A stretch of 64,000 bases of DNA from Thalassospira mesophila (GCF_002115755.1 NZ_JFKA01000002.1:248001-312000), one strand, 5' to 3'; shown: positions 34,665-44,216, numbered from the stretch's first letter. Made by a program: numbers and translations. The notes: generated by a model not told the origin, from the letters alone.

Positions 34665-36049
34665 TGGTCTTCTCCTTTCATGGAGGAAGAAAACAGCGCG
34701 GCGCGGTCGTCAAAAATGCGCTCGGCCTGTGAAACGATGGGGATCAGTTTTTCGCCGGTTTTTTCGGGGTTATCGCGGCGGATGGGGTTATAGAACTCCC
34801 ATACAATTTCGCCATCGTTATTTACCTCAAACAACCGCCCACCGGTCGATTCCGTGATCAAAGTATTGCCATTAGGCAGGCGTTCCTGATCAGAACGGAT
34901 ATCGCTGTAAAAATAGTTGTCTTTGCTGCCGTCATATTCCCAGGTAATGCCCCCGGTTTTAGGATCAATCTGCAAGACTCGCGACATACCTGCATCGGGG
35001 TTATCAAGCTGGCCCTGATTATCAAACATCAGGATGTCGCCATTGGGCAAAAGGTCCGGGTCGTGCTGGCCCAGCCATGGACCGCGCGTTGCCCAAACGA
35101 TTTTTTCCTGATCCATATCGAGAACCGCCAGAATGCCCATATCGCGGAACGACAGTAAAACGTCGCCTTCCTTGCCATAGGGGAAGTTTTGTGCGGTTTC
35201 GGCGGTGATCACCTCGATCGTGTTGGTATGCAGCACGTCGTCCTTGGAATAATAGGGCGCAAAATCAATCAGGTGGTCGTAGGGCGAATTGATAATCGCA
35301 TCAAGAACCGAGACCTTTTTCAGTTCCTTGCCCTCGGGCGACAGGATCACGGCAAAATCATCCAGCCGGGGCGGCTTTAACTGATTGCGATATTGATAGG
35401 TATTGTTGCGAAATTCCTGGGTCAGGGCATAAACCTTGCCATCCTTGTCGACGGAAAAGTCGTGATGGGCGGTGCCTAAATAACCCCAGACAACGTTGGA
35501 ATCCTTGTCGATCCGCGCCAGACCATAGCCATATGGCGTATCACCGGCAGCAGTAAATTGCACAATCAGGTCGCCATTGGGCTGCATCTTGGCGGTGTGC
35601 CAGTGCATATATTCGTCCTTTTGCGGGTTCTTGATCGGCGAGGTGTCATTGTAAATTTTGCTAAACGGCGTGCGCCATTCATGGACAATATTGCCCTTCA
35701 TATCGATCAAAACGGCGTGGGGGCCATCGCCCGATGAATAAAGGGTCAGGCCGTTCTGGGCGCGGCTTTCGTCGTAAGCCGTAACGCCTTTTTTGTCATT
35801 GCGCGCGGGGGCCCAAAAATCCAGTCGGGCAATGTCGTTATACTGGGTTTCTTTTTCCCACAGGGCAACACCGGCAGACCATGCATTGCGAAAATACTGC
35901 GATGGCGGAACGTCCGCCAGCATGACAACAGCGCCGATTGAAAAGCTGATGGCGGCAATGCCAACAACAAAAATGGCAAAAAAGCCACGATCGCCCCCGT
36001 CATCCTGCGATGTGGACGGTGTCTGGTTTTCTTGATCAGGTGACGGCAC
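34661..36049 (-). CDS. Membrane-anchored arylsulfotransferase (ASST)-like protein
   Basis: 462 residues. One N-terminal span (FFAIFVVGIAAISFSIGAVV) places the rest in the periplasm. The body is a beta-propeller with repeats such as MQPNGDLIVQF, LLPNGDILMFDN and RLPNGNTLITES, and histidines in EYMHWHTAK, GTAHHDFSV and LGQHDPDLL that could be catalytic, as in arylsulfate sulfotransferases. These move sulfate between phenols without PAPS. The start is GTG 36049, because GGAGG lies exactly seven bases before it; the upstream TTG at 36079 has no ribosome site. First gene of the operon. Confidence 0.82.
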   Translation of the reverse strand: MPSPDQENQTPSTSQDDGGDRGFFAIFVVGIAAISFSIGAVVMLADVPPSQYFRNAWSAGVALWEKETQYNDIARLDFWAPARNDKKGVTAYDESRAQNGLTLYSSGDGPHAVLIDMKGNIVHEWRTPFSKIYNDTSPIKNPQKDEYMHWHTAKMQPNGDLIVQFTAAGDTPYGYGLARIDKDSNVVWGYLGTAHHDFSVDKDGKVYALTQEFRNNTYQYRNQLKPPRLDDFAVILSPEGKELKKVSVLDAIINSPYDHLIDFAPYYSKDDVLHTNTIEVITAETAQNFPYGKEGDVLLSFRDMGILAVLDMDQEKIVWATRGPWLGQHDPDLLPNGDILMFDNQGQLDNPDAGMSRVLQIDPKTGGITWEYDGSKDNYFYSDIRSDQERLPNGNTLITESTGGRLFEVNNDGEIVWEFYNPIRRDNPEKTGEKLIPIVSQAERIFDDRAALFSSSMKGEDQ

Positions 36050-36079
36050 GCCTAAACCTCCGAGTTCTCGTATGGTCAA

Positions 36080-36497
36080 AGGATAATTAAGGCACGGGGC
36101 AATATTACGGCTAATCGTCAGGTAAATAGGGCTTTTTGGCCGTCTTTTGCCCCTGTTTCGCCAAATAGTTTAATTCCGGGCGGGTTTTACGCGGTTGGTT
36201 ATTTTACGTTTCTAGGGTACGCCCGTGCGATGTTTTCAGGTGCCGACGATATGGCGTAAGTTTTTGAAAAAATAAATCAAATTGTTATGGGCGCGTCGTT
36301 ATGTGTGTTGTGGATTACTGAAATGAACGGGTTTTAGCGCGTCAGGTGGTTTGGGCAGGCCCGAAGCGCAATTATTTGACGTGATGAGCCGGCCAAAAAA
36401 ACGCCCTGCAATGGTGTGGCACCAAAACAGGGCGGTTTTAATGTTGCGGTTTTATTGTTTTGCCTATTGTTTCCCCGGGAAAACGGGGGAATTTGGC
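36080..36497. other. 418-base stretch without a gene
   Basis: It contains the promoter side of the arylsulfotransferase operon (AT-rich, about 36240-36300) and the terminator of the doeX operon at 36394-36439. The 61-codon frame across 36351-36536 reads through that terminator and has no family resemblance. Confidence 0.6.
36394..36439 (-). terminator. Terminator of the eut/doe operon
   Basis: On the minus strand AAAACCGCCCTG pairs with CAGGGCGTTTTT (one mismatch), with an inner GGTG/CACC stem and a T-run at 36395-36401. It lies about 60 bases after the doeX stop. Confidence 0.85.
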
Positions 36498-36992
36498 CTA
36501 TTTTTGTCGTTTGGGCTGGTCAATCAGGGCTTCTAGCGGTGGATCGGGCGTGTATTTGACCTTTTTGGTGACGATATAGGTGAAATACCGGTCAATGCCG
36601 ATGCCCGCGATGAGCAAGCGGTCGATCAGGCGTTGATAGGAATCCACATCGCGGCATAGAATTTTCAGCATGTAATCGACCCCGCCCCCCAATGCAAAAC
36701 ATTCGACAATTTCGGGAATGTCCTGTACGGCGCGTTCAAAAATGGCGAAGTCTTCGTGCTGGTGATGGCGCAGGGTGACTTCGGTCATGACCAGGGTGGG
36801 TTTGGCCAGTTCTTCCAGATTGATCCGCGCGTGGTAGCCTGAAATCACGCCCAGATCTTCCAGCCGTTTTAATCGTTCCCAGCACGGGCTGGGCGAAAGG
36901 TTCACCGCCTCGGCCAGTTTGACCTTGGTGATGCGCCCTTCGCGTTGCAGCGTGAGCAAGATTTTTAAATCCTGTTCATCAAGCCGGATCAT
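36498..36992 (-). CDS. doeX: Lrp/AsnC-family regulator of ectoine degradation (DoeX)
   Basis: 164 residues. HTH: EQDLKILLTLQREGRITKVK, LAEAVNLSPSPCWERLKRLE; RAM domain: ECFALGGGVDYMLKILCRDV. The PSPCWERLKRLE helix is the usual form in DoeX/AsnC. ATG 36992 overlaps the doeB stop by four bases, which rules out the longer frame starting at 37061. In Halomonas and other ectoine degraders, DoeX lies next to doeAB and controls them; position and family agree here. Confidence 0.9.
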   Translation of the reverse strand: MIRLDEQDLKILLTLQREGRITKVKLAEAVNLSPSPCWERLKRLEDLGVISGYHARINLEELAKPTLVMTEVTLRHHQHEDFAIFERAVQDIPEIVECFALGGGVDYMLKILCRDVDSYQRLIDRLLIAGIGIDRYFTYIVTKKVKYTPDPPLEALIDQPKRQK

Positions 36993-37990
36993 GCAGCCAC
37001 CACATCGGCAATGACAGCAAGGCAGTCGCCGGTTTTGATCAGCCCGGGATAATGACGGCATGACAAAATGCCGCCGCGCGGTGCGGTATAAACCGTTGCC
37101 GGGATGCCGGTGCGTTCGGTGTCGTAAACGCGTGCAATAATGTCGCCCGCTTTTACCATTTCGCCCAAATCAACACAGGGTTCAAACAGGCCGGTATTTT
37201 CGCTGGCGACAAAACAGGTGTCGTCGGGCATATCAAGCATGACAGCCTGATCGGGGTGTTCAATTTCGCCTGAAACAATCCCGGCATGGATCAGGAAATT
37301 GCGCACCCCGCGATCGGTGATGGCGACCCGTTGGGCGCCGGTGGAGCCACCGCCGCCCAGTTCGGTGGTGACAAAGGTTTTGCCAGCTTCTTCGACCACG
37401 GTGTCAAACATGCCAACACTGTCAAGTTCCAGCATCATCATCGAGTAAGGCGCACCAAAGGCGCGCATCGCGGCCACACAGGCGGCTTCCTGTTTTTTGT
37501 CGGGTAAAACGTGAACGGCGGCAAAGGGCACAAAATCCAGCGTTTTGCCGCCCGAATGCATATCAAGGACAAAGTCGGCCTCGGGCACCAGATAACGCAA
37601 AACGTAATCGGCAATTTTTTCGGTCACCGTGCCGTTGGCGCGGCCGGGGAAGCTGCGGTTAAGGTTGCCCTTGTCGATGGGCGATGTGCGCGACGCATTT
37701 TTAAAGGCCGGATAATTCATGGCAGGCAAAATGATAATGCGTCCCGAAATTTCGGTCGCGGCAAGGTTGCTGGCCAGTTTGAACAGCGACACCGGGCCTT
37801 CATATTCATCGCCGTGATTGCCGCCCGTAAGCAGCGCCGTGGGGCCAGTACCGTTTTTAATCACTGTAATGGGGATCATAACAGCCCCCCACGCAGAATC
37901 GTCACGCGAATAGGGCAGCTTTAAAAAGCCGTGAAAAACCCCGTCCGTATCAAGCGGGATGGTTGGGGTGATGGGTGATGCGTGTGTCAT
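36989..37990 (-). CDS. doeB: N-alpha-acetyl-L-2,4-diaminobutyrate deacetylase
   Basis: 333 residues of the succinylglutamate desuccinylase/aspartoacylase (zinc) family. Metal ligands are in LLTGGNHGDEYEGPV (His, Glu) and DFVLDMHSGGKTLDF (His). Substrate arginine region: NLNRSFPGRANGTVTEKIAD. It cleaves N-acetyl-diaminobutyrate, the product of ectoine hydrolase, to diaminobutyrate and acetate. ATG 37990 has AAGGA eight bases upstream. It lies between doeA and doeX in the minus-strand operon. Confidence 0.93.
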   Translation of the reverse strand: MTHASPITPTIPLDTDGVFHGFLKLPYSRDDSAWGAVMIPITVIKNGTGPTALLTGGNHGDEYEGPVSLFKLASNLAATEISGRIIILPAMNYPAFKNASRTSPIDKGNLNRSFPGRANGTVTEKIADYVLRYLVPEADFVLDMHSGGKTLDFVPFAAVHVLPDKKQEAACVAAMRAFGAPYSMMMLELDSVGMFDTVVEEAGKTFVTTELGGGGSTGAQRVAITDRGVRNFLIHAGIVSGEIEHPDQAVMLDMPDDTCFVASENTGLFEPCVDLGEMVKAGDIIARVYDTERTGIPATVYTAPRGGILSCRHYPGLIKTGDCLAVIADVVAA

Positions 37991-38074
37991 TGGCCGTATC
38001 CTTGAATGTAAATGCAGGGTTGCCGCGACCGTCGGCAACCCTTGTTTATCCGTCCGTGCAGGCTGTGGGGAAGA

Positions 38075-39256
38075 CTAGTTTTTAATAAACAGCTGGCGCG
38101 GGAAATTGGTCAGGGTTTTTGACCCCTGTTCCGTGATCATCAGGCTTTCGGTAATTTCAATACCCCAGTCTTCAAACCACAGGCCCGGCATGAAATGGAA
38201 CGTCATGCCCGGTTCGAGAACGGTGCGGTCGCCCGGACGCAGGCTCATGGTGCGTTCGCCCCAGTCGGGCGGATAGGAAAGACCGATCGGATAGCCACAA
38301 CGGCTGTCTTTTTCGATGCCGTATTTTTGTAAAACGCCAAAAAAGGCCTTGGCGACATCTTCGCAGACATTGCCGGGTTTTGCGGCCTCAAGCCCGGCCT
38401 GCAAGCCTTCGATCAGGGCACTTTCGGCATCCAAAAACCTTTGGTCGGGCTGGCCAAGGTAAACCGTGCGCGACAAAGGCGCGTGATAGCGTTTGTAACA
38501 ACCGGCAATTTCAAAAAAGGTGCCGGCATTATTGGGGATCGGTTTGTCGTCCCATGTCAGGTGCGGGGCGCTGGCATCCACACCCGATGGCAAAAGCGGC
38601 ACGATGGCGGGGTAATCGCCGCCCGTACCTTCAACGCCGACAATGCCGGTCCGGTAAATTTCGGCCACCAGTTCGTTTTTTTGCATCCCCGGTTCGACAA
38701 TTTCAAGAATGCGTTCATGCATGTTTTCCACAATGCGCGCAGCCTGGCGCATATAGAAAATTTCCTGTTCGGATTTTACCGCGCGTTGCCAGTTCACAAG
38801 GGCGGTGGCGTCTTTAAGGGTGGCATTGGGCAAATGAGTTTGCAGTTGCAAATAGCAGCGGGCTGAAAAATAGTAATTATCCAGCTCGACCCCGATATTG
38901 CGCGTGCCCCAGCCCCGTGACTCGATAATTTCCGACAGATAATCCATCGGATGATGGGTGGGGTTTTGCACGAAATAGTCAGGATAGGGAATGATCCGGT
39001 CATGGGTCATGTAAACGGTGCGTTTGGCCCCGTTGGAATCCTGTGATCGTCCATACCAGATCGGGTCATCTTCGATCGGGATCAGCACACATTGATGCAC
39101 ATAGAAAGACCAGCCGTCATAACCGGTTAGCCAGGCCATGTTTGATGGATCGGTAACGATCAAAAGATCGATCCCCTTTTCCACCATGGCTTTTTTGGTT
39201 TTATCAAGCCGCACAGCATATTCGTCGCGGGTAAAATTCAGTTCAACCTGGCTCAT
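38075..39256 (-). CDS. doeA: Ectoine hydrolase
   Basis: 393 residues of the M24 (creatinase/prolidase) fold; also called EutD. N-terminal creatinase domain to about residue 160 (GIDLLIVTDPSNMAWLTGYD), then the pita-bread domain (GVEGTGGDYPAIVPLLPSGV; GCYKRYHAPLSRTVYLGQP; LEPGMTFHFMPGLWFEDWG). Some of the five metal ligands of true M24 peptidases are replaced, as expected for ectoine hydrolases. It opens the ectoine ring to N-acetyl-diaminobutyrate. GGAGG precedes the ATG. Confidence 0.93.
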   Translation of the reverse strand: MSQVELNFTRDEYAVRLDKTKKAMVEKGIDLLIVTDPSNMAWLTGYDGWSFYVHQCVLIPIEDDPIWYGRSQDSNGAKRTVYMTHDRIIPYPDYFVQNPTHHPMDYLSEIIESRGWGTRNIGVELDNYYFSARCYLQLQTHLPNATLKDATALVNWQRAVKSEQEIFYMRQAARIVENMHERILEIVEPGMQKNELVAEIYRTGIVGVEGTGGDYPAIVPLLPSGVDASAPHLTWDDKPIPNNAGTFFEIAGCYKRYHAPLSRTVYLGQPDQRFLDAESALIEGLQAGLEAAKPGNVCEDVAKAFFGVLQKYGIEKDSRCGYPIGLSYPPDWGERTMSLRPGDRTVLEPGMTFHFMPGLWFEDWGIEITESLMITEQGSKTLTNFPRQLFIKN

Positions 39257-39287
39257 TGCAGGCCTCCAAAGCAGGGCAAGGCCCTAA

Positions 39288-40280
39288 TCAGGAAACGATC
39301 TCGGTGCCGGTGCCAGATGCATCGCATCTTTGCCGGGCGAGGGTGGCGATTGCGGTGTCCTGGACACCTGTACCGGTCAGGTCGCAAAGCGTGATTTGCC
39401 GGGCGTCGCTGCGCCCCGTCGCAGAACCGGCAATAACCTGACCCAGTTCCGTCTGGCTGCTGGCAGCATCGATCAACCCGGCATCAATGGCGTGGTGAAG
39501 TTCGCCAAGGATGCGGCATTGCGCGGTGCTATCGCAGACATAAAGGCCCACCTGCCCGATCAGGGCAGGGTCAATTTCGTTTTTATGTTCGGCATCAGAC
39601 CCCATCGCCGTGACATGGGTGCCGGGCTGAACCCAGCTTGCCTGTAAAACGGGGCTGCGTGCCGGGGTGGTGGTAACAATAATGTCGGCATGCGCGCAGG
39701 CAGCCTTGCCATCATTTGTTGCGCTAACCGGAATGTTTAATTCGTGGCTAAGGTCACGGGCTGTTTTTTCCGCCTTGGCACTGTCGCGGCCCCAGATGGT
39801 GGCCGATGTAACGGGGCGCACCAATGTCAGTGCGGTTAATTGCAACCGGGCCTGAATGCCGGTGCCAAAAATGGTGGCATGTTTGGCATTCTCGCGCGCC
39901 AGATGGCGGGCGGCAACACCGCCCGCCGCGGCTGTGCGGATGTCGGTTAAATAGCCGTTATCAAGCATTACCGCTTCTAACAGCCCGGTTTTGGCCGAAA
40001 ACAGGTTCATCAGGCCATTAACCGATGGCAGGCCCATTTTCGGGTTATCAAAAAAGCCGGGGCTGATTTTAATGGCAAAGCTGTCGACACCGGGCACATA
40101 GGCGGTTTTGACATCGACCTCGCCGTTATAATCGTCGATATCAAGCCGCAGGATGGGCGGCATACGCACATCTTGCGTTGCCAAGGCGCGAAAGGCATTT
40201 TCAATACAGTCAATCGCGGCAATGTCCAGGGTGATAACGTGGCGCAGATCGCTTTCGGTCAAAATACGGATTTTGGGCAT
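39288..40280 (-). CDS. eutC: Ectoine utilisation protein EutC (ornithine cyclodeaminase family)
   Basis: 330 residues of the ornithine cyclodeaminase/mu-crystallin fold. The NAD-binding motif is ATIFGTGIQARLQLTALTLV, and the substrate-side pattern RTAAAGGVAARHLA is present. EutC is part of the EutABC set believed to convert a 5-hydroxyectoine-derived intermediate into one that joins the ectoine route. It lies three bases behind eutB and 31 bases before doeA. Confidence 0.92.
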   Translation of the reverse strand: MPKIRILTESDLRHVITLDIAAIDCIENAFRALATQDVRMPPILRLDIDDYNGEVDVKTAYVPGVDSFAIKISPGFFDNPKMGLPSVNGLMNLFSAKTGLLEAVMLDNGYLTDIRTAAAGGVAARHLARENAKHATIFGTGIQARLQLTALTLVRPVTSATIWGRDSAKAEKTARDLSHELNIPVSATNDGKAACAHADIIVTTTPARSPVLQASWVQPGTHVTAMGSDAEHKNEIDPALIGQVGLYVCDSTAQCRILGELHHAIDAGLIDAASSQTELGQVIAGSATGRSDARQITLCDLTGTGVQDTAIATLARQRCDASGTGTEIVS

Positions 40281-40282
40281 GG

Positions 40283-41320
40283 TCAGGCGCCCCCGGTTTT
40301 GGAGGTGGCCTGTTCTGCTTCCAACGCCAGATCGACATTTTCGCCGCCGATAATGCGGCGATGCAGGTTCATGTCGATATTGCAGCCCGTGCTGAGAACC
40401 ACGGTTTTGCCGGGGTTATCGATCAGCCCGGCGCGCAGCGCGGCAATGCCCACGGCGGCGGCCCCTTCAATCACTTGCTGGTCATCGATATAGGCCGCGC
40501 GGATGCCATCGGCGATCTGGGCTTCGTTGACCAGCACAAAATCGTCGGTCAAATCGGCGCACATGTTAAAGGTATAAAGGTTGTTTTCGCCAATGCCGCC
40601 GCCCAGACTGTCGGCCAGGCTGGGCCATTCGCGCACCGATGTGGGTTGACCGGCCTGCAGGCTTTCGATCATGGCACAGCCGCGTTCCATCGAAATGCCG
40701 ACCACGCGAATGGCGGGGTTGATTGACTTGGCCGCCAATGCCACACCGGCCAGCAAGCCACCGCCCGAAAGCGGGACGAGCAGGGTTTCGGTATCGGGCA
40801 ATTGCTCGATCACTTCGAGCCCCAGTGTGCCTTGTCCGGCAATAATGTCGGCATGGTCGAACGGCGGCAGCATGGTCATGCCATCATCGCGCACCAGCCG
40901 ATCGACTTCCTTTTGGGCTTCGTCTTGCGATTGCCCGGAAATGCAAATTTCAGCCCCTTGGGCGCGAATGCCTTCAACCTTGTTGTGCGGCACCAGTTCG
41001 GACATGCAAATAACCGCACGTACCCCGGCATTGCGCGCGGCATTGGCAAGCGCACGGCCATAGTTGCCGGTCGATACACCGATAACCCCTTTGGCTTTTT
41101 GCGCGTCGCTCAGGTTTAAAACCGCATTGGCGGCACCGCGCAGTTTAAAGCTGCCGGTATATTGCTGATGTTCGCATTTGATCCAGATCGGGGTTCCAAC
41201 ATGGTCGCTCAGGCTTTGGCTGGGGCGCAGCGGGGTATGAATAACATGCCCGGCAATGCGCTTGCGGGCGGCAAGGATATCGCCAAGCGTGATCGGCTTT
41301 TTCACGGCAACCTCGTTCAT
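40283..41320 (-). CDS. eutB: Hydroxyectoine utilisation dehydratase EutB (threonine dehydratase family)
   Basis: 345 residues of fold-type II PLP enzymes. The PLP lysine is in QQYTGSFKLRGAANAVL, and the phosphate-binding loop is LVPLSGGGLLAGVALAA. Family relatives eliminate water from hydroxy-amino acids; EutB probably does so on the hydroxylated diaminobutyrate derivative of 5-hydroxyectoine. Its ATG shares one base with the eutA stop, and eutC follows by three bases. Confidence 0.93.
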   Translation of the reverse strand: MNEVAVKKPITLGDILAARKRIAGHVIHTPLRPSQSLSDHVGTPIWIKCEHQQYTGSFKLRGAANAVLNLSDAQKAKGVIGVSTGNYGRALANAARNAGVRAVICMSELVPHNKVEGIRAQGAEICISGQSQDEAQKEVDRLVRDDGMTMLPPFDHADIIAGQGTLGLEVIEQLPDTETLLVPLSGGGLLAGVALAAKSINPAIRVVGISMERGCAMIESLQAGQPTSVREWPSLADSLGGGIGENNLYTFNMCADLTDDFVLVNEAQIADGIRAAYIDDQQVIEGAAAVGIAALRAGLIDNPGKTVVLSTGCNIDMNLHRRIIGGENVDLALEAEQATSKTGGA

Positions 41321-42102
41321 CAGGCGGTGGGGGGTGTTTGGTCAAACAGGCTGCCAAAGCCTGTGACCGGGTTTTGATAGTTCATCAGATGCAAGGCATG
41401 CCAGATCAGGGCCTGATTGCTGGTGATCACCGGCTTGCCCAAAAGCTTTTCGGCGCGCTGTGCAATTTCTGCGGCGCGAATGGCGGTGCAGGAAATAAAA
41501 ACAGCATCCGCATCATCAGAGTTAGCCTGTAAGGCCGCCGCGAGCAAGGCATCGGGCGGAATGGCCGTCATATCGGGGTCGTTTTCAAGGCCAAATGCCA
41601 AAACGCGGGTAAGTTCGAACCCTTGCTCCACAATGCCTTGGGCCACCGTTGCCGTAACATCGAGGATATAGGGCGCGGCGATGGCAATTTTTTTTGCGCC
41701 AACGGCACGCAGCGCATATTGCGATGCCAAAAGCGGATTGGTGACCTTGCAACCGGGCAGGCCTTCGTGGATCAAGGCGCTGATGCGGTCTGACCCGTTT
41801 ACAGCCGTGCCGGACGTGCAGCCAAAAATAGCCACGTCGACACCAAAGCCGGGCAAAATTGTGCGCGCGGCACGCGGCAAATCATCGGCCATGGCGCGCA
41901 GGCTATCAACCGTGATCGGGTTGGCATTGGCAATGCGGGTGGTAAACAACCCGACATCAGATGGCAAAATACGGCGTAAATCGTCTTCGCTGTTAAAATC
42001 GGTTGCCAGGGTAATCAGCCCGACCCGGCCTGCCGGGGCGACCGGGTCGGGTTTGTAACTTAAATTAACCAGCTCTGGCGTGATGTCGGAAATGGCTGAC
42101 AT
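41320..42102 (-). CDS. eutA: Ectoine utilisation protein EutA (Asp/Glu racemase superfamily)
   Basis: 260 residues related to maleate isomerase and arylmalonate decarboxylase. The two catalytic cysteines of this fold are in VAIFGCTSGTAVNGSD and AVFISCTAIRAAEIAQ. In EutABC it is thought to invert or isomerise the 5-hydroxyectoine-derived substrate. It stands between the TRAP transporter genes (103 bases upstream) and eutB. Confidence 0.93.
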   Translation of the reverse strand: MSAISDITPELVNLSYKPDPVAPAGRVGLITLATDFNSEDDLRRILPSDVGLFTTRIANANPITVDSLRAMADDLPRAARTILPGFGVDVAIFGCTSGTAVNGSDRISALIHEGLPGCKVTNPLLASQYALRAVGAKKIAIAAPYILDVTATVAQGIVEQGFELTRVLAFGLENDPDMTAIPPDALLAAALQANSDDADAVFISCTAIRAAEIAQRAEKLLGKPVITSNQALIWHALHLMNYQNPVTGFGSLFDQTPPTA

Positions 42103-42205
42103 CGGGGTGAATGCTCCGTCAAAAACGATAACGCTGTGTCCAAAGCCGGGTTTTCCAGGTGCGGATCCGCCCCGGTTTTATAAGGAACCGGGGCGGGCCG
42201 CGTGC

Positions 42206-43489
42206 CTAGCGAAAGGCGGTTTCGGGCAGGAAAGTTGCAATTTGCGGGAAGAAAATCAGCGCGACTGCAACCAGCAACAACATGAAGATAAAGGGCGGTG
42301 TGCCTTTGATGACTTCGGCATAAGGTCGCCTGAATATGGCAATGGCGGTAAAAATATCGCAGCCAAAGGGCGGTGTTGCCGAGCCAATCGCCACCTGCAA
42401 GGTAACAAGAGTACCTACCAGAATGGGGTCGATCCCGGCATTGTTGACCAGCGGCATAAAGATCGGGGTTAAAACCAGAATAACCACAATCGGGTCGACA
42501 AACATGCAGCCGATAAAAAATGCAATCGAGATGGCAAACAGAATGGTGTAGGGACCAGCCGTATCAAGGGCGAGCGCCCCAATTACGGCTTGCGGGATCT
42601 GGGCAAAGGAAATGACGAAGGAAAACGTTGTACCAGCGCCCACCAGAATGAAAACCACCGCCGTGATCAACCCGGTTGAGCGGGCGATATGCAATAATTC
42701 GTGCCATTTGACCGAGCGGAAGATCAGAACTTCGAGGATGACAGCGTAAATCACGGAAACAGCAGCAACCTCGGTCGGGCTGACCCAGCCCAGGTAAATC
42801 CCGCCAACAATCAGCACCGGAAACATGATGGCCGGGCCGGCATTGACAACCGCCTTGGCCCGTTCGGGCCATGTGCGGCGCGGGATGGTGGGAATATCGT
42901 TGATTTTGGCGTAGCAGACTGAGTAGGCCGAAAACAACAGCAAGATCAAAATGCCTGGGCCAATACCGGCGATAAACAGCTCGCCGATGGAAACCTTGCC
43001 AACCACACCAAATACGATCATGCCGATTGATGGCGGGATCAGAAAGGCAATGTCACTGGCATTAATGATCAGCGCCATTGTGAAGCTGTCTTTATAGCCA
43101 GCTTCCAGCATTTTTGGGCGCAGCGGCCCGCCCATGGCAACCACGGTGGCCTGTGTGGACCCTGACACCGCTCCGAACAGCGTGCAGCCAAGTGCGGTTG
43201 TGACCGCAAGGCCGCCGCGCATATGGCCGACAAAGGTCATGGCAAGGTCGATCAGGCGGCTGGCGGTATGGCCCTTGGTAACGATATCGGCAGCAAAAAT
43301 AAACATCGGCACCGCGATCAGGGCGACCGGGCTGATGCCACTGACCATTTGTTGAATAATGATCTCGTGGGGGATGTGCAGGAAAAACGCAAAGGCGATA
43401 ACGCTGGCCGATGCAAGCGGAACCATCATGGGGAAGCCCAGCAATAGCAGGCCCAGCATGACGATGATGATTGTTGTACCTAAATCCAT
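42206..43489 (-). CDS. uehC: Ectoine TRAP transporter large permease UehC
   Basis: 427 residues of DctM type with about 12 membrane spans. Typical stretches: GFPMMVPLASASVIAFAFF, ATTALGCTLFGAVSGSTQAT and NASDIAFLIPPSIGMIVFG. Together with UehB and the binding protein UehA it imports ectoine and hydroxyectoine with sodium. It follows uehB by 14 bases. The genes for membrane subunits are on the minus strand while uehA is on the plus strand beyond enuR, an unusual split. Confidence 0.93.
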   Translation of the reverse strand: MDLGTTIIIVMLGLLLLGFPMMVPLASASVIAFAFFLHIPHEIIIQQMVSGISPVALIAVPMFIFAADIVTKGHTASRLIDLAMTFVGHMRGGLAVTTALGCTLFGAVSGSTQATVVAMGGPLRPKMLEAGYKDSFTMALIINASDIAFLIPPSIGMIVFGVVGKVSIGELFIAGIGPGILILLLFSAYSVCYAKINDIPTIPRRTWPERAKAVVNAGPAIMFPVLIVGGIYLGWVSPTEVAAVSVIYAVILEVLIFRSVKWHELLHIARSTGLITAVVFILVGAGTTFSFVISFAQIPQAVIGALALDTAGPYTILFAISIAFFIGCMFVDPIVVILVLTPIFMPLVNNAGIDPILVGTLVTLQVAIGSATPPFGCDIFTAIAIFRRPYAEVIKGTPPFIFMLLLVAVALIFFPQIATFLPETAFR

Positions 43490-43503
43490 TGTTTTCCCCG
43501 CCC

Positions 43504-44091
43504 CTACAAATGCGTATCAAGGGTGTCGTCTTCGTAAATGTCCTCGACCCGGTAAGACAGGTGGACACCTGGCTTTAAAATATTGGTCAAGGCAGCAAGT
43601 ACGAACTGGATACCGGTTACGGTCAGACCGAAAGGAACCACCAGCACGGTAAAGTACATGGGAATACGCAAGGACGGGGTCAGACGGTTGGTTTTGATCA
43701 GCCCGGCAATATAATCGATTGAATAATAGGCCAGGGTAAACAGCAGGGTCGCCGTGCCCACGCTTACAATGATCATAAGAACCTTGCTGGCGCGCGGTCC
43801 CAGCATGTCGGAAAAGGCCGACATGCGAATATGACGCCCCATTCGTGCCGCTTCCGATATGCCGACAAAGGTCACCAGAATGATCAGGAATTGATTTAGT
43901 TCTTCGGAAAAAAACAGGCTGGAACTAAATCCCAGTCGGGCAATAACATTGGCGACCGTATTGACCGCCATGATGATGATGCTCCAGCCGAGCAACTGCC
44001 GTTCAATGACAGACAGCCCATCATCAATTTTTCTAAGCACGTTAAGCGCCGTGCGAGATTCTATCGGCGCGTCTCCGTTCGATCCAGACAT
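43504..44091 (-). CDS. uehB: Ectoine TRAP transporter small permease UehB
   Basis: 195 residues of DctQ type with four membrane spans. Conserved part: FFSEELNQFLIILVTFVGISEAARMGRHIRM. ATG 44091 (protein start MSGSNGDAPIE) has AAGGAGG upstream; a longer frame from 44160 lacks one. It is the first gene of the long minus-strand operon down to doeX, and its promoter region carries a candidate EnuR operator. Confidence 0.92.
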   Translation of the reverse strand: MSGSNGDAPIESRTALNVLRKIDDGLSVIERQLLGWSIIIMAVNTVANVIARLGFSSSLFFSEELNQFLIILVTFVGISEAARMGRHIRMSAFSDMLGPRASKVLMIIVSVGTATLLFTLAYYSIDYIAGLIKTNRLTPSLRIPMYFTVLVVPFGLTVTGIQFVLAALTNILKPGVHLSYRVEDIYEDDTLDTHL

Positions 44092-44143
44092 ACGACCTCC
44101 TTGATGCGCGTGCGAGACATTTGTTTGGAACGCGTAACAATAC

Positions 44144-44216
44144 GAACGGTTCCCTCCCACAGATATCAGTCTGCTTCGCGCCAGAAGGTCAGAATAGAAA
44201 CGCTATTGAACGGTTC
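44144..44216. promoter_or_regulatory. Pair of GAACGGTTC motifs in the uehB promoter region
   Basis: GAACGGTTC occurs at 44144-44152 and again, as TTGAACGGTTCAA, at 44206-44218. A related GAACGTTC lies at 45770-45777 near the uehA promoter. These inverted repeats could bind a second regulator such as DoeX. By-eye observation only. Confidence 0.35.

Noticed and set aside
36050-36079. TTG start for the arylsulfotransferase-like gene
   Set aside because: No ribosome site precedes it, whereas GTG 36049 has GGAGG at ideal spacing.
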